A stretch of 24,456 nt of DNA. It comes from Fischerella sp. (GTDB lineage: Bacteria; Cyanobacteriota; Cyanobacteriia; Cyanobacteriales; Nostocaceae). This document shows, piece after piece, positions 1-5,316 of the stretch. Both the position numbers and the translations under genes were made by a program. Numbering within the stretch: position 1 is the first letter of the stretch; each line of letters opens with the position of its first letter. The stretch lies in assembly GCA_026419705.1 (NCBI GenBank), contig JANZYY010000012.1:1-24456 (forward strand). The letters are read 5' to 3'. The notes beneath the pieces were generated by a model. It did no database searches. It had not been told where the DNA came from and saw only the letters and a program-made list of their open reading frames with translations.

Positions 1-120
1 TATTCGCTTGCTGGTTCCAATATGTATGGCTAACACATTGGGTAAAAGCGAATATAACTGATATGTGCTTTCATCCATGAAGTGGGAAGCCAAACGATTT
101 TTAGTCGGTTGGTAGTTCAC
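1..120 (-). CDS. Possible partial ORF running off the left edge
   Basis: On the minus strand the frame downstream of the receiver-domain gene stop stays open to the window edge. It could start at GTG (120) or ATG (78) and reads MNYQPTKNRL then about 30 more residues. There is no clear ribosome binding site and I recognise no family. It is included because it is open, codirectional with the next gene, and no other gene is visible here. Forty codons is too few to be sure it is coding. Confidence 0.25.
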   Translation of the reverse strand, partial: MNYQPTKNRLASHFMDESTYQLYSLLPNVLAIHIGTSKRI

Positions 121-138
121 ATAGATCAGTAATAAAAA

Positions 139-450
139 CTACCACGCGGTGTTTTGCTCATTGAAATCAATATAACGCTGCATGGTCACGCGGATGTTAC
201 GTGCGCCAATTGGGTTCTGGCTGTGCACATCAAACACAGAAGGAAACGTTTGGATAGTGCGATCTAGATGTGCATTGATTAACCAGTTCACGAATTCCAT
301 GGCAGTGTCGTCACTGCCCAGATCGTGATCAAAACTGATGAAGTCCGGAACACCATTGGCTGTAACATAGTTTACAGCCTCCCGGCTGCTGCGCACAATA
401 ACCCACTCATTTATATTGCCCGGTGGGAAACGTTCGTCGTCGATAAACAT
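139..450 (-). CDS. Cyclic-phosphate-processing receiver-domain (cREC-like) protein
   Basis: A small single-domain protein of about 103 residues. It begins MFIDDERFPPG and later has the segment ISFDHDLGSDDTA. A DDER motif at the first strand and a SFDHDLG loop about 45 residues on are typical of the cREC family, a CheY-like fold proposed from comparative genomics to act on cyclic nucleotides or phosphoesters and common in phages. The ORF can be extended to GTG at 468, but that codon lies at or upstream of one predicted transcription start, and family members usually begin at the ATG used here. It is transcribed leftward from the divergent control region. The product is probably cytosolic. The family call is from motifs; the biochemical role is unproven. 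Confidence 0.7.
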   Translation of the reverse strand: MFIDDERFPPGNINEWVIVRSSREAVNYVTANGVPDFISFDHDLGSDDTAMEFVNWLINAHLDRTIQTFPSVFDVHSQNPIGARNIRVTMQRYIDFNEQNTAW

Positions 451-468
451 TTTGTATGTCACACTCAC

Positions 469-497
469 AGTTTAAATGACATAATTATACTTGTCAA
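469..497 (-). promoter_or_regulatory. Sigma70-type promoter for the receiver-domain gene
   Basis: Reading leftward, TTGACA (497-492) is followed after 17 nt by TAAACT (474-469). An alternative pairing is TTACAC with a 16-nt spacer to a perfect TATAAT (488-483). Both place the start of transcription just before the receiver-domain gene. The -35 hexamer forms the outer end of the left arm of the 21-bp inverted repeat. Confidence 0.5.
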
Positions 498-588
498 TTG
501 AAAAAGTGTAACAATTGTAAAATTTTAGCACTAAATCTGTGCATTTTTTACACTCTTTCTGTGCATTTTGTTACACTTTTTCGATTGA
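494..588. repeat. 21-bp inverted repeat with three TTACACT elements between divergent genes
   Basis: Arms at 494-514 and 568-588 are reverse complements with one mismatch, and each ends outward in a TTGAC -35 hexamer. Each arm contains the core TTACACTTTTTC. A third copy, TTACACTCTTTC, lies at 548-559. Copies two and three also form a 22-bp-spaced direct repeat beginning CTGTGCATTTT (537 and 559). Spacing of two helical turns suggests a cooperative operator or an upstream activating element shared by both promoters. That role is inferred. Confidence 0.7.
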
Positions 589-613
589 CGAGTGATTCTT
601 TAGAGTGCATAAT
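585..613 (+). promoter_or_regulatory. Sigma70-type promoter for the rightward early operon
   Basis: TTGACG (585-590), a 17-nt spacer and CATAAT (608-613) form a good host-type promoter. The expected transcription start is about position 620, which coincides with the first ATG of the GIY-YIG gene, so the message may be leaderless. Confidence 0.55.
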
Positions 614-619
614 ACAGGC

Positions 620-946
620 ATGATGATGCAAAAGACTTACCGCAAGGCACGTCCGGACCGCATGCATGCGGTCTACGTCATCACCAATGTCGTCACCGGC
701 GAGCAATATGTGGGCATTACGGTTGCTAGCGGCAACCTGCGCAAGTGCCTGAAGGTGCGCATGCAAAAGCATATCCGCCGTGCGCTGACAGAAAATAAGG
801 ATTGGGCTCTGTGTCGCAGCATTCGCGAACACGGTGTTGGTGCTTTTACTTACGGTGTTCTCGAAACGCTGCGCGGTCGCAAGGCTGCGCACCAACGTGA
901 ACGCGAACTGATTCGTCTACACCAACCCGCCTTAAATACGTTCTAA
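620..946 (+). CDS. GIY-YIG domain protein
   Basis: The protein has about 108 residues. Near the N-terminus it has VYVITNVVTGEQYVGIT, the paired strands of a GIY-YIG nuclease core (here VYV and YVG). Downstream are basic residues including the conserved-type arginine stretch KHIRR, and an ExxLIRLHQPALN ending resembling the usual Glu followed by an LN motif. The domain cuts DNA in homing endonucleases and repair enzymes; this stand-alone copy is short and has no visible DNA-binding domain. The ORF is open back to GTG 605, but ATG 620 (with ATGs at 623 and 626) fits the promoter better, and no Shine-Dalgarno is seen. GC content is high compared with downstream genes. A host-takeover nuclease or a degenerate homing nuclease are both possible. 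Confidence 0.65.
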   Translation: MMMQKTYRKARPDRMHAVYVITNVVTGEQYVGITVASGNLRKCLKVRMQKHIRRALTENKDWALCRSIREHGVGAFTYGVLETLRGRKAAHQRERELIRLHQPALNTF

Positions 947-964
947 CAACGAAAAAGGGTTTCT

Positions 965-1309
965 GTGTCAACTCGTTCCAACATTCTGTACCAACTGCCC
1001 AACGGGCAAGTTCAAGTCATTTACTGTCACTTCGACGGTTATCCCGAGCACATGAGACCTGTGCTCAAGGGGTATTACGCTACCGAGCAGGAAGTGCGAG
1101 ATTTGGTTGCACTAGGTGACTTGAGCGTCTGTGACCATCCCAAAGACACTATTGCCTATCACAGGGACCGTGGCAGGGAACTGAATATTGTCGTCTACGA
1201 CAGCCTCGAGTCACTCGACGCTGACGACCTCGAAGAGTACGCTTATCTGTTCAAAAACGGCGAGTGGTACTGGAATGATTGGAACAACCGCATTTGGCGA
1301 AAGCTTTGA
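965..1309 (+). CDS. Conserved phage protein, STRSNI family
   Basis: The 114-residue protein opens STRSNILYQLPNGQVQVIYC and continues HFDGYPEHM, a signature I recognise from many phage proteins of unknown function (STRSNI... IYCHxDGYP). The C-terminal half is acidic and aromatic (LDADDLEEYAYLF, WYWNDWNNRIW). It starts at GTG 965, preceded by an AAAAAGGG-type ribosome binding site, and follows the GIY-YIG gene by 18 nt. It is probably an early cytosolic protein. Its function is unknown and I do not infer one. Confidence 0.75.
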   Translation: MSTRSNILYQLPNGQVQVIYCHFDGYPEHMRPVLKGYYATEQEVRDLVALGDLSVCDHPKDTIAYHRDRGRELNIVVYDSLESLDADDLEEYAYLFKNGEWYWNDWNNRIWRKL

Positions 1310-1363
1310 TTGTGTCCGAACGGCAGCCGGACTTTAATGCTGCCTAACTTTATAGAGAAGGAA

Positions 1364-1504
1364 ATGAGCGAGAAGCGTTGGAAGCAAAATGGCAAGAAGA
1401 CCCGAGATCATTATCGTAAATACGATGATCTCAAAGTGCGGGAAAAGCGTCCCAGCCGACGTAGCGAAGAACAGGCACTGCTGCGTCAACTTCGGGATCT
1501 ATGA
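1364..1504 (+). CDS. Small basic hypothetical protein
   Basis: About 46 residues, strongly basic (MSEKRWKQNGKKTRDHYRKY, then SRRSEEQALLRQLRDL). The frame is open from TTG 1310 with another ATG at 1337. ATG 1364 is chosen because AGAAGGA sits just ahead, although its spacing is short. The stop overlaps the next start as ATGA at 1501, which supports translation in an operon. The gene contains a 12-bp imperfect hairpin (1404-1432). No family is recognised; charge suggests nucleic-acid or protein binding, but that is only a guess. Confidence 0.5.
   Translation: MSEKRWKQNGKKTRDHYRKYDDLKVREKRPSRRSEEQALLRQLRDL
1404..1432 (+). repeat. Hairpin within the small basic gene
   Basis: GAGATC and ATCGTA on the left pair with TACGAT and GATCTC on the right, giving 6+6 bp with a 3-nt bulge and an AA loop. 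It is the first of three strong hairpins within 175 bp. Confidence 0.6.
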
Positions 1505-1818
1505 CAAAGCCCGCTTATTTTAGCGGGCACTATGAATTTGATTGCGCCGAACGGGCTATGATCCATAAGATCATAGCCATTCTTCGCTTGCCCGGAGGAA
1601 ATATTCCAGCAAACTATCATACAGCTTATTCTTTTATTGAAGATGACTGGGGAGGAATAATTTGGGACCAGTATTACGGTCTTTTTAAATCACTGCATCC
1701 AAAATTTATTGGACCTTTTGACAAAAGAGCATACAATAGATTTAAAAAATCAGTAATACAATATTTTGCCCATTGGCAAAATGGAGAGCTATACCGAGGT
1801 TTAAAACCATCTGAATGA
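1501..1818 (+). CDS. Hypothetical protein of early operon
   Basis: The 105-residue protein starts at an ATGA overlap with the gene before and ends in an ATGA overlap with the gene after. It is rich in aromatic residues (DDWGGIIWDQYYGLF, AHWQNGELYRGL) with a lysine/arginine-rich helix before the C-terminus. There is no signal peptide or membrane segment, and no family is recognised. Base composition changes sharply inside its first 50 codons, from mixed to very AT-rich. Two perfect hairpins lie in its 5' end (1509-1528 and 1554-1578). Confidence 0.6.
   Translation: MTKPAYFSGHYEFDCAERAMIHKIIAILRLPGGNIPANYHTAYSFIEDDWGGIIWDQYYGLFKSLHPKFIGPFDKRAYNRFKKSVIQYFAHWQNGELYRGLKPSE
1509..1528. repeat. GC-rich 7-bp hairpin at gene start
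   Basis: GCCCGCT (1509-1515) pairs with AGCGGGC (1522-1528) across a 6-nt loop. On the minus strand it is followed by TTTG, so it resembles an intrinsic terminator for leftward transcription, but no leftward gene is present here. On the plus strand no T-run follows. Confidence 0.6.
1554..1578. repeat. 10-bp perfect hairpin in coding sequence
   Basis: GGCTATGATC (1554-1563) pairs perfectly with GATCATAGCC (1569-1578) over a 5-nt loop. It lies in codons 18-26 of the 1501 gene, where such symmetry is not expected from coding constraints. Confidence 0.65.
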
Positions 1819-2024
1819 AATTTGATCAAATAATTTCTTGGACTGCTACCGCTGTTATTGTTATCGGTGTAGTTTTTAATGCTTTTGATATTCAATATCA
1901 AAAGCATATTTTCTTTTTTGGTTGCTTACTTTGGGTGTGGGCTGGATTGCTTTGGCGGCAACCTTCACTGTGGGTATTAAATAGTATTACTGCTGCAATA
2001 TATTTGGCAGGATGGATATTATGA
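1815..2024 (+). CDS. Small two- or three-span membrane protein
   Basis: The 69-residue protein starts in an ATGA overlap. Hydrophobic stretches occur at about residues 8-23 (WTATAVIVIGVVFNAF), 31-46 (IFFFGCLLWVWAGLLW) and 54-69 (LNSITAAIYLAGWIL), so it should sit in the inner membrane with very short loops. No family is recognised. Early small membrane proteins of phages often alter host physiology or exclude other phages; here that is only a possibility. Confidence 0.6.
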   Translation: MKFDQIISWTATAVIVIGVVFNAFDIQYQKHIFFFGCLLWVWAGLLWRQPSLWVLNSITAAIYLAGWIL

Positions 2025-2212
2025 AATTACCCGTAGCATTTTTAATCAATGCTTACACTTTTGATGGAAAAACATATAAACTTACTAAAGTAATTGATTG
2101 CAAAAATAAAAGTGATGCGGATTTTGAAATTCAAAATCTAAGAGAAATCGATTACGATTTGGTAGTGATAGAAGAGATTGTAAATAAAAAATCACACATT
2201 CATTATGTCTAA
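2021..2212 (+). CDS. Hypothetical protein of early operon
   Basis: About 63 residues beginning MKLPVAFLINAYTFDGKTYK. The frame is open from ATG 2012, but ATG 2021 makes the ATGA overlap with the preceding stop that is used elsewhere in this operon, so it is preferred. The C-terminal half is charged (DADFEIQNLREIDYDLVVIE). There is no membrane span and no recognisable family. Confidence 0.55.
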   Translation: MKLPVAFLINAYTFDGKTYKLTKVIDCKNKSDADFEIQNLREIDYDLVVIEEIVNKKSHIHYV

Positions 2213-2441
2213 ACCGCATATTATCTGCGTTGCCTCTGTCGATTCTTGGTTTGCAGAAATATTTGGTCCTTCCTTCAACGACCTTGTCAGACAAGGTTCT
2301 TCTGCTGAGCGTGCAAGAGGTATAAGTAGGTGGGCCATTGGTTGGAAAAACAGTGACAACAAAACTTTAATATATTTTAAGGACGAAAAAGATTATGTTT
2401 TAGCCGTTACCAAATACGGCTTAAATACGCATAATGTATAG
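2205..2441 (+). CDS. Hypothetical protein of early operon
   Basis: The 78-residue protein begins MSKPHIICVASVDSWFAEIF and overlaps the previous gene by 8 nt and the next by 8 nt. Its central part, ARGISRWAIGWKNSDNKTLIYFKDEKDYVLAV, looks like a small alpha/beta domain. The next gene has a similar pattern (a WISRIYKDQLYFCFQNHRNAMAF segment): an aromatic Trp, a beta strand, then a charged helix entry followed by AxAF or YVLAV. The two may be distant paralogues. Function unknown. Confidence 0.55.
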   Translation: MSKPHIICVASVDSWFAEIFGPSFNDLVRQGSSAERARGISRWAIGWKNSDNKTLIYFKDEKDYVLAVTKYGLNTHNV

Positions 2442-2703
2442 AAAAACCGATACTTTCCCCTACATAGTGCTGTTAAAAAGAAACAACTATATTGACGAAA
2501 ACTATGTCCGCGCAAGTTTTTGGTGCGAACATAATGTTGGTCCTTATAATCTAGATTGGATCTCTAGAATTTACAAGGACCAACTTTATTTTTGTTTTCA
2601 GAACCACAGAAATGCTATGGCATTTGGAATTTTATTTGGAGAATTAGTGGATTGTATGATTTTCAAAGACATCAACGATGTCTTTGACTCCAAGAAGACT
2701 TAA
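2434..2703 (+). CDS. Hypothetical protein, last gene of early operon
   Basis: The 89-residue protein overlaps the preceding gene by 8 nt. It reads YIVLLKRNNYIDENYVRASF near the start, then a YFCFQNHRNAMAF segment resembling its upstream neighbour. Its last 20 codons overlap, tail to tail, the 3' end of the leftward gene ending at 2644. An 11-bp perfect hairpin (2663-2687) lies in the shared stretch. No family is recognised. Confidence 0.55.
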   Translation: MYRKTDTFPYIVLLKRNNYIDENYVRASFWCEHNVGPYNLDWISRIYKDQLYFCFQNHRNAMAFGILFGELVDCMIFKDINDVFDSKKT

Positions 2704-2871
2704 AATAGATCTTATATTTTCTGGAACTTCGGTATTGTCCTCGGGCAAAAACAAACTTTTAAGAACCCCATTCTTGCTTATAATAAGCCCAAAATCTGTA
2801 TCTTCTATTTCTTGATCGTATATATCTTGACTTTGCATTTCTTCGTCGATAATATCGATTCTTTTAGACAT
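2644..2871 (-). CDS. Small acidic conserved phage protein
   Basis: The 75-residue protein is acidic at its N-terminus (IIDEEMQSQDIYDQEIEDTD). The rest, GLIISKNGVLKSLFLPEDN and an ILSLLGVKDI ending, resembles small proteins I associate with marine T4-like phages (GLIIGxDGxLKxVFLP). A clear AAGGAG ribosome binding site precedes ATG 2871, and an AATAAATA late-promoter-like element lies 47 nt further upstream. It overlaps the end of the rightward 2434 gene by 60 bp. Function unknown. Confidence 0.65.
   Translation of the reverse strand: MSKRIDIIDEEMQSQDIYDQEIEDTDFGLIISKNGVLKSLFLPEDNTEVPENIRSILSLLGVKDIVDVFENHTIH
2663..2687. repeat. 11-bp perfect hairpin inside the convergent overlap
   Basis: TCAAAGACATC (2663-2673) and GATGTCTTTGA (2677-2687) pair perfectly across a 3-nt loop, within the 3' ends of two convergent genes. 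No T-run follows on either strand, so it is not a standard intrinsic terminator. Confidence 0.7.
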
Positions 2872-2895
2872 AGCAGGCTCCTTTAAGCAGATAAA

Positions 2896-2941
2896 AAGTG
2901 ACCATTACCTTCAAATTTATTTATTGAGATGATGGTCACTT
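2896..2941 (-). terminator. Hairpin plus T-run, with a late-promoter-like element in the loop
   Basis: AAGTGACCAT (2896-2905) pairs with ATGGTCACTT (2932-2941), a perfect 10-bp stem. Reading leftward it is followed by TTTTTAT, as in an intrinsic terminator downstream of the SleB-type gene. The 26-nt loop holds AATAAATA (2925-2918), one base off the T4 late promoter consensus and correctly placed for the 2871 gene. Confidence 0.5.
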
Positions 2942-2959
2942 ATTAAAACGCAGTTTTAA

Positions 2960-3661
2960 TTATCGTCGATAAAATACATGATTGTCAATTACTGCTACCT
3001 TTTTCAAATTAGGCCAAACGCGGCCTAAATCTTTTGTATGAAAAAAAGTAGCACCATTTGTAATATCTTCTACCAATGACCTATCAATACTTAGAAGACT
3101 TCTGGCAATTTGAATACTGTCCCTCCACTCGGAACTATTTGTTAAAATAGCAGGCCTATTAGGATCACAAACCCAACTAAATTGACATACGCGAACAGAT
3201 TTTGCAGGTTCTTGTAATACAAATTCCTGTTCATTCGTTTCAAAAACATGTGCAGCTTCTCGTCGTTCTACTGTATGTTCTTGATAAACAACTTTGCAAA
3301 CACTACTGGGCCAACGATGATTATATGCTCGATTAATAGTAACTTGTGCTACTGCAATTTTGCCCAACAGACTTTCACCTCGTGCTTCATAATAGATATT
3401 TTCGGCCAAGCATTGTATTTCTTGAGGGCTCGCTGCTTTAACTGCTTTAACTACTTTGGTTGGACTAATTGCTGTAACAGCCCTTTTTTCATATTCCACT
3501 ACCGTATCAACGACTTGTGACACAGAATCGGATGCGATGTTAGCTACTCCTCTGAGCTCATTCCAGAGTTTAATATTAAAACTAGTTGATAGTGCAGCCA
3601 CAAGGCAAACTAAAATAATAAAAAATTGCTGCCCTGCAGTCATTTTATTGTAATACTGCAT
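2960..3661 (-). CDS. SleB/CwlJ-type cell wall hydrolase, membrane-anchored
   Basis: About 233 residues. An N-terminal hydrophobic segment (about residues 11-28, QFFIILVCLVAALSTSF) is a signal anchor. A linker follows, then a Hydrolase_2 domain starting EIQCLAENIYYEARGES, with the family's conserved glutamates at about residues 87, 92 and 96. GKIAVAQVTINRA, WPSSVCKVVYQ, FSWVCD and the ending FFHTKDLGRVW are also typical. The family cleaves peptidoglycan, probably as a lytic transglycosylase-type enzyme, so a role in lysis or entry is likely. The frame is open to 3745, but ATG 3661 has a strong AAAGGAG 6 nt upstream and removes an extra hydrophobic leader that overlaps the promoter region. Confidence 0.85.
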   Translation of the reverse strand: MQYYNKMTAGQQFFIILVCLVAALSTSFNIKLWNELRGVANIASDSVSQVVDTVVEYEKRAVTAISPTKVVKAVKAASPQEIQCLAENIYYEARGESLLGKIAVAQVTINRAYNHRWPSSVCKVVYQEHTVERREAAHVFETNEQEFVLQEPAKSVRVCQFSWVCDPNRPAILTNSSEWRDSIQIARSLLSIDRSLVEDITNGATFFHTKDLGRVWPNLKKVAVIDNHVFYRR

Positions 3662-3716
3662 TATTTCTCCTTTCTTAAACTGGAATAGATATTTACTACC
3701 AAATATAATAAGAAAT

Positions 3717-3745
3717 AGTATAACATAAGTCTTGTTCAAAATCAA
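3717..3745 (-). promoter_or_regulatory. Possible sigma70-type promoter for the SleB-type gene
   Basis: Reading leftward, TTGATT (3745-3740), a 17-nt spacer and TATACT (3722-3717) precede the hydrolase gene by about 50 nt. The -35 lies in an 8-bp hairpin (AAGTCTTG 3727-3734 with CAAGACTT 3743-3750) located just after the PAAR gene. No T-run follows the hairpin. Confidence 0.35.
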
Positions 3746-3763
3746 GACTTTAAGTTACCGTTT

Positions 3764-4069
3764 TTAATTCGAGAAACTATCGGGGGAACCGGTAATTATT
3801 ATTGCAGTATATGGACCATCTCCGATTTGATCTCCGACCCTGGCTATGCCGCCGTGACCGTCAGATTCTGAACCGGCGCTAGCGGTTATTATGAGAGATT
3901 GGTGACCGCAATCGGTTAATACTTTATCGCCTAATCTGGCCACTGGGCGATTATTAATCATTACTGTGGGAGAACCGGTTATTATTCGGCCCGTAACACG
4001 TCGAGGACTACTATGTTGTCGACATATTCCGTCAGTTAAATCTCCAACTCTTGCAATTGCACGACTCAT
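3764..4069 (-). CDS. PAAR-motif spike-tip protein
   Basis: The 101-residue protein has repeated PAAR-type elements: ARVGDLTDG, GSPTVMINNRPVARLGD, CGHQSLIITASA and GIARVGDQIGDGPYTAIIITGSP. Such proteins form a metal-bound cone that tips the spike of contractile tails (T4 gp5.4) and type VI secretion systems. C16/H19 and C54/H56 are plausible metal ligands. Length matches the family. The start overlaps the preceding stop as ATGA. The upstream coiled-coil protein may be part of the same baseplate or tail module. Confidence 0.88.
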   Translation of the reverse strand: MSRAIARVGDLTDGICRQHSSPRRVTGRIITGSPTVMINNRPVARLGDKVLTDCGHQSLIITASAGSESDGHGGIARVGDQIGDGPYTAIIITGSPDSFSN

Positions 4070-4746
4070 AAAATTAAATTTCTTAATTGGTTTATCTGTG
4101 TATTTAAGTTGGTTCTAAAACTTAGATCCACAAGTGCTAAATTAGCAAAGGAAGTTTTAACACTGCTCGATACTGCATTAATAGTTAATATAGCACTATT
4201 TCCAGCTTTGCTATTCAACATATTACCTGTTTCGGAATATTTTTTGGCTTCATTTAACACGTCACTGGCATTATCTCCTAAAGTTTTTGCAATTAATGCA
4301 ATATCGGCACTGCTAGCAACATTAAGACTTCTTACTAAATCTGATAATTTAGGTACTAAGGAATTAACCTCGGATCTAGTGCTGTTTAATGCATCATTTA
4401 TTGGGTCTACTATTGAAATAAACGTTGTGGCAATGTTTTCTAGTAATAAATTAATAGAATTTACCTTAGAAGGACCGAATTGATTAATTTTAGAATTGGC
4501 CTTAGATATTAAATTATTAATTGATAATAAAGATTCTTTAGATGTCTTTGATATTGACCCTATCAACTCGGCTAGAGTATAAATATTTTTTTCAGCAGTT
4601 TTAATATTTTCAATTTCTTCCTCACCAAGAAGACCTTTCATAGTGCCAAATATATTAAAAGATTCACCCGCAACAGTTACTATTTGGTCTGTAAAACCAC
4701 GAATAGAATTTACAGCATTATTTAGGTCTTCTGGGATGGTGATCAT
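4066..4746 (-). CDS. Helical, coiled-coil phage protein, unknown
   Basis: The 226-residue protein is almost entirely helical heptad-like sequence, rich in Asn, Ser, Ile and Leu (IENIKTAEKNIYTLAELIGS, LLLENIATTFISIVDPINDA), with no cysteine and no signal peptide. It starts 2 nt after the Sm-like gene and overlaps PAAR by ATGA. The neighbours suggest a tail or spike-associated structural or tape-like helper protein, but no family is recognised. Confidence 0.65.
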   Translation of the reverse strand: MITIPEDLNNAVNSIRGFTDQIVTVAGESFNIFGTMKGLLGEEEIENIKTAEKNIYTLAELIGSISKTSKESLLSINNLISKANSKINQFGPSKVNSINLLLENIATTFISIVDPINDALNSTRSEVNSLVPKLSDLVRSLNVASSADIALIAKTLGDNASDVLNEAKKYSETGNMLNSKAGNSAILTINAVSSSVKTSFANLALVDLSFRTNLNTQINQLRNLIL

Positions 4747-4748
4747 AT

Positions 4749-5051
4749 TTACTGCCTACTAGGTAATGCAATTCCTGTAGTGGTCTGCACGTAATGATCC
4801 CGCATTTTTTCATGTACTGGTGCAGCCATTATGACATGATTTTTACTTAGCGGTACAATGGTATTTGGATCTACGCTAAAAAGGCTTTGCATGAGACCAA
4901 GACCCTGTGGACTAGCAACAACTGTTGTTGGTTTTTTAATTTTATATTCCATTGGTGTTATCTCGACAACTTCAGCAACAACTTCGTCGCCGTTGCTAAT
5001 TTTAAATCCAACAATGTCACCTACATCAAAATTTGATTTTTGTATTAGCAT
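4749..5051 (-). CDS. Sm-like / SH3-like beta-barrel phage protein
   Basis: The 100-residue protein starts FDVGDIVGFKISNGDEVVAE, followed by VVEITPMEYKIKKPTTVVAS, then PQGLGLMQSLFSVDP and a C-terminus HYVQTTTGIALPSR. A barrel opening with GDIVxFKxxxGDEVxAxV and a later PVxVxxxPQGxGL loop is the pattern of small Sm-like proteins conserved in T4-like marine phages. They may bind RNA or DNA, but no role is established. It lies in a tight operon with glutaredoxin (2-nt gap). Confidence 0.6.
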   Translation of the reverse strand: MLIQKSNFDVGDIVGFKISNGDEVVAEVVEITPMEYKIKKPTTVVASPQGLGLMQSLFSVDPNTIVPLSKNHVIMAAPVHEKMRDHYVQTTTGIALPSRQ

Positions 5052-5053
5052 AA

Positions 5054-5305
5054 TTAGTTCCTTGATTGCATCATAACTGGAGCTTCAACCCGTAAATATT
5101 CTTCTAAATCTGTATATCCACCAATCTCTTGACCATCTTTAAGAATAAGAGGCACTGTTCTTTGATTGGGATATTTTGTTTTAAATTCGTCGATAGGCAT
5201 ATCTCGTCCCAATTTTATCTCTACAAATTCTTGTTGATTAATTTTAAGTAAATTTTTTGCTCGTTCGCAAAATACGCAATTATCTTTTGAATAGACAGTA
5301 TACAT
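5054..5305 (-). CDS. grx: Glutaredoxin
   Basis: An 83-residue thioredoxin-fold protein with the active-site pair C10-VF-C13 in YSKDNCVFCERAK, the cis-proline motif TVP at 50-52, and GGYTDLEEYL at 62-71, which binds glutathione in the family. It should reduce the C-terminal cysteines of the phage ribonucleotide reductase, as T4 NrdC does. It sits directly after nrdB with GAGG 6 nt ahead of the start. Confidence 0.92.
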   Translation of the reverse strand: MYTVYSKDNCVFCERAKNLLKINQQEFVEIKLGRDMPIDEFKTKYPNQRTVPLILKDGQEIGGYTDLEEYLRVEAPVMMQSRN

Positions 5306-5316
5306 TTTTTCCTCTT

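Noticed and set aside
548..895. Minus-strand ORF opposite the GIY-YIG gene
   Set aside because: It runs through the divergent control region and the GIY-YIG gene; the plus-strand protein has recognisable motifs.
4579..4586. TATAAATA on the plus strand, like a late promoter
   Set aside because: It lies inside the minus-strand coiled-coil gene with no rightward gene after it; in AT-rich DNA a chance match is likely.
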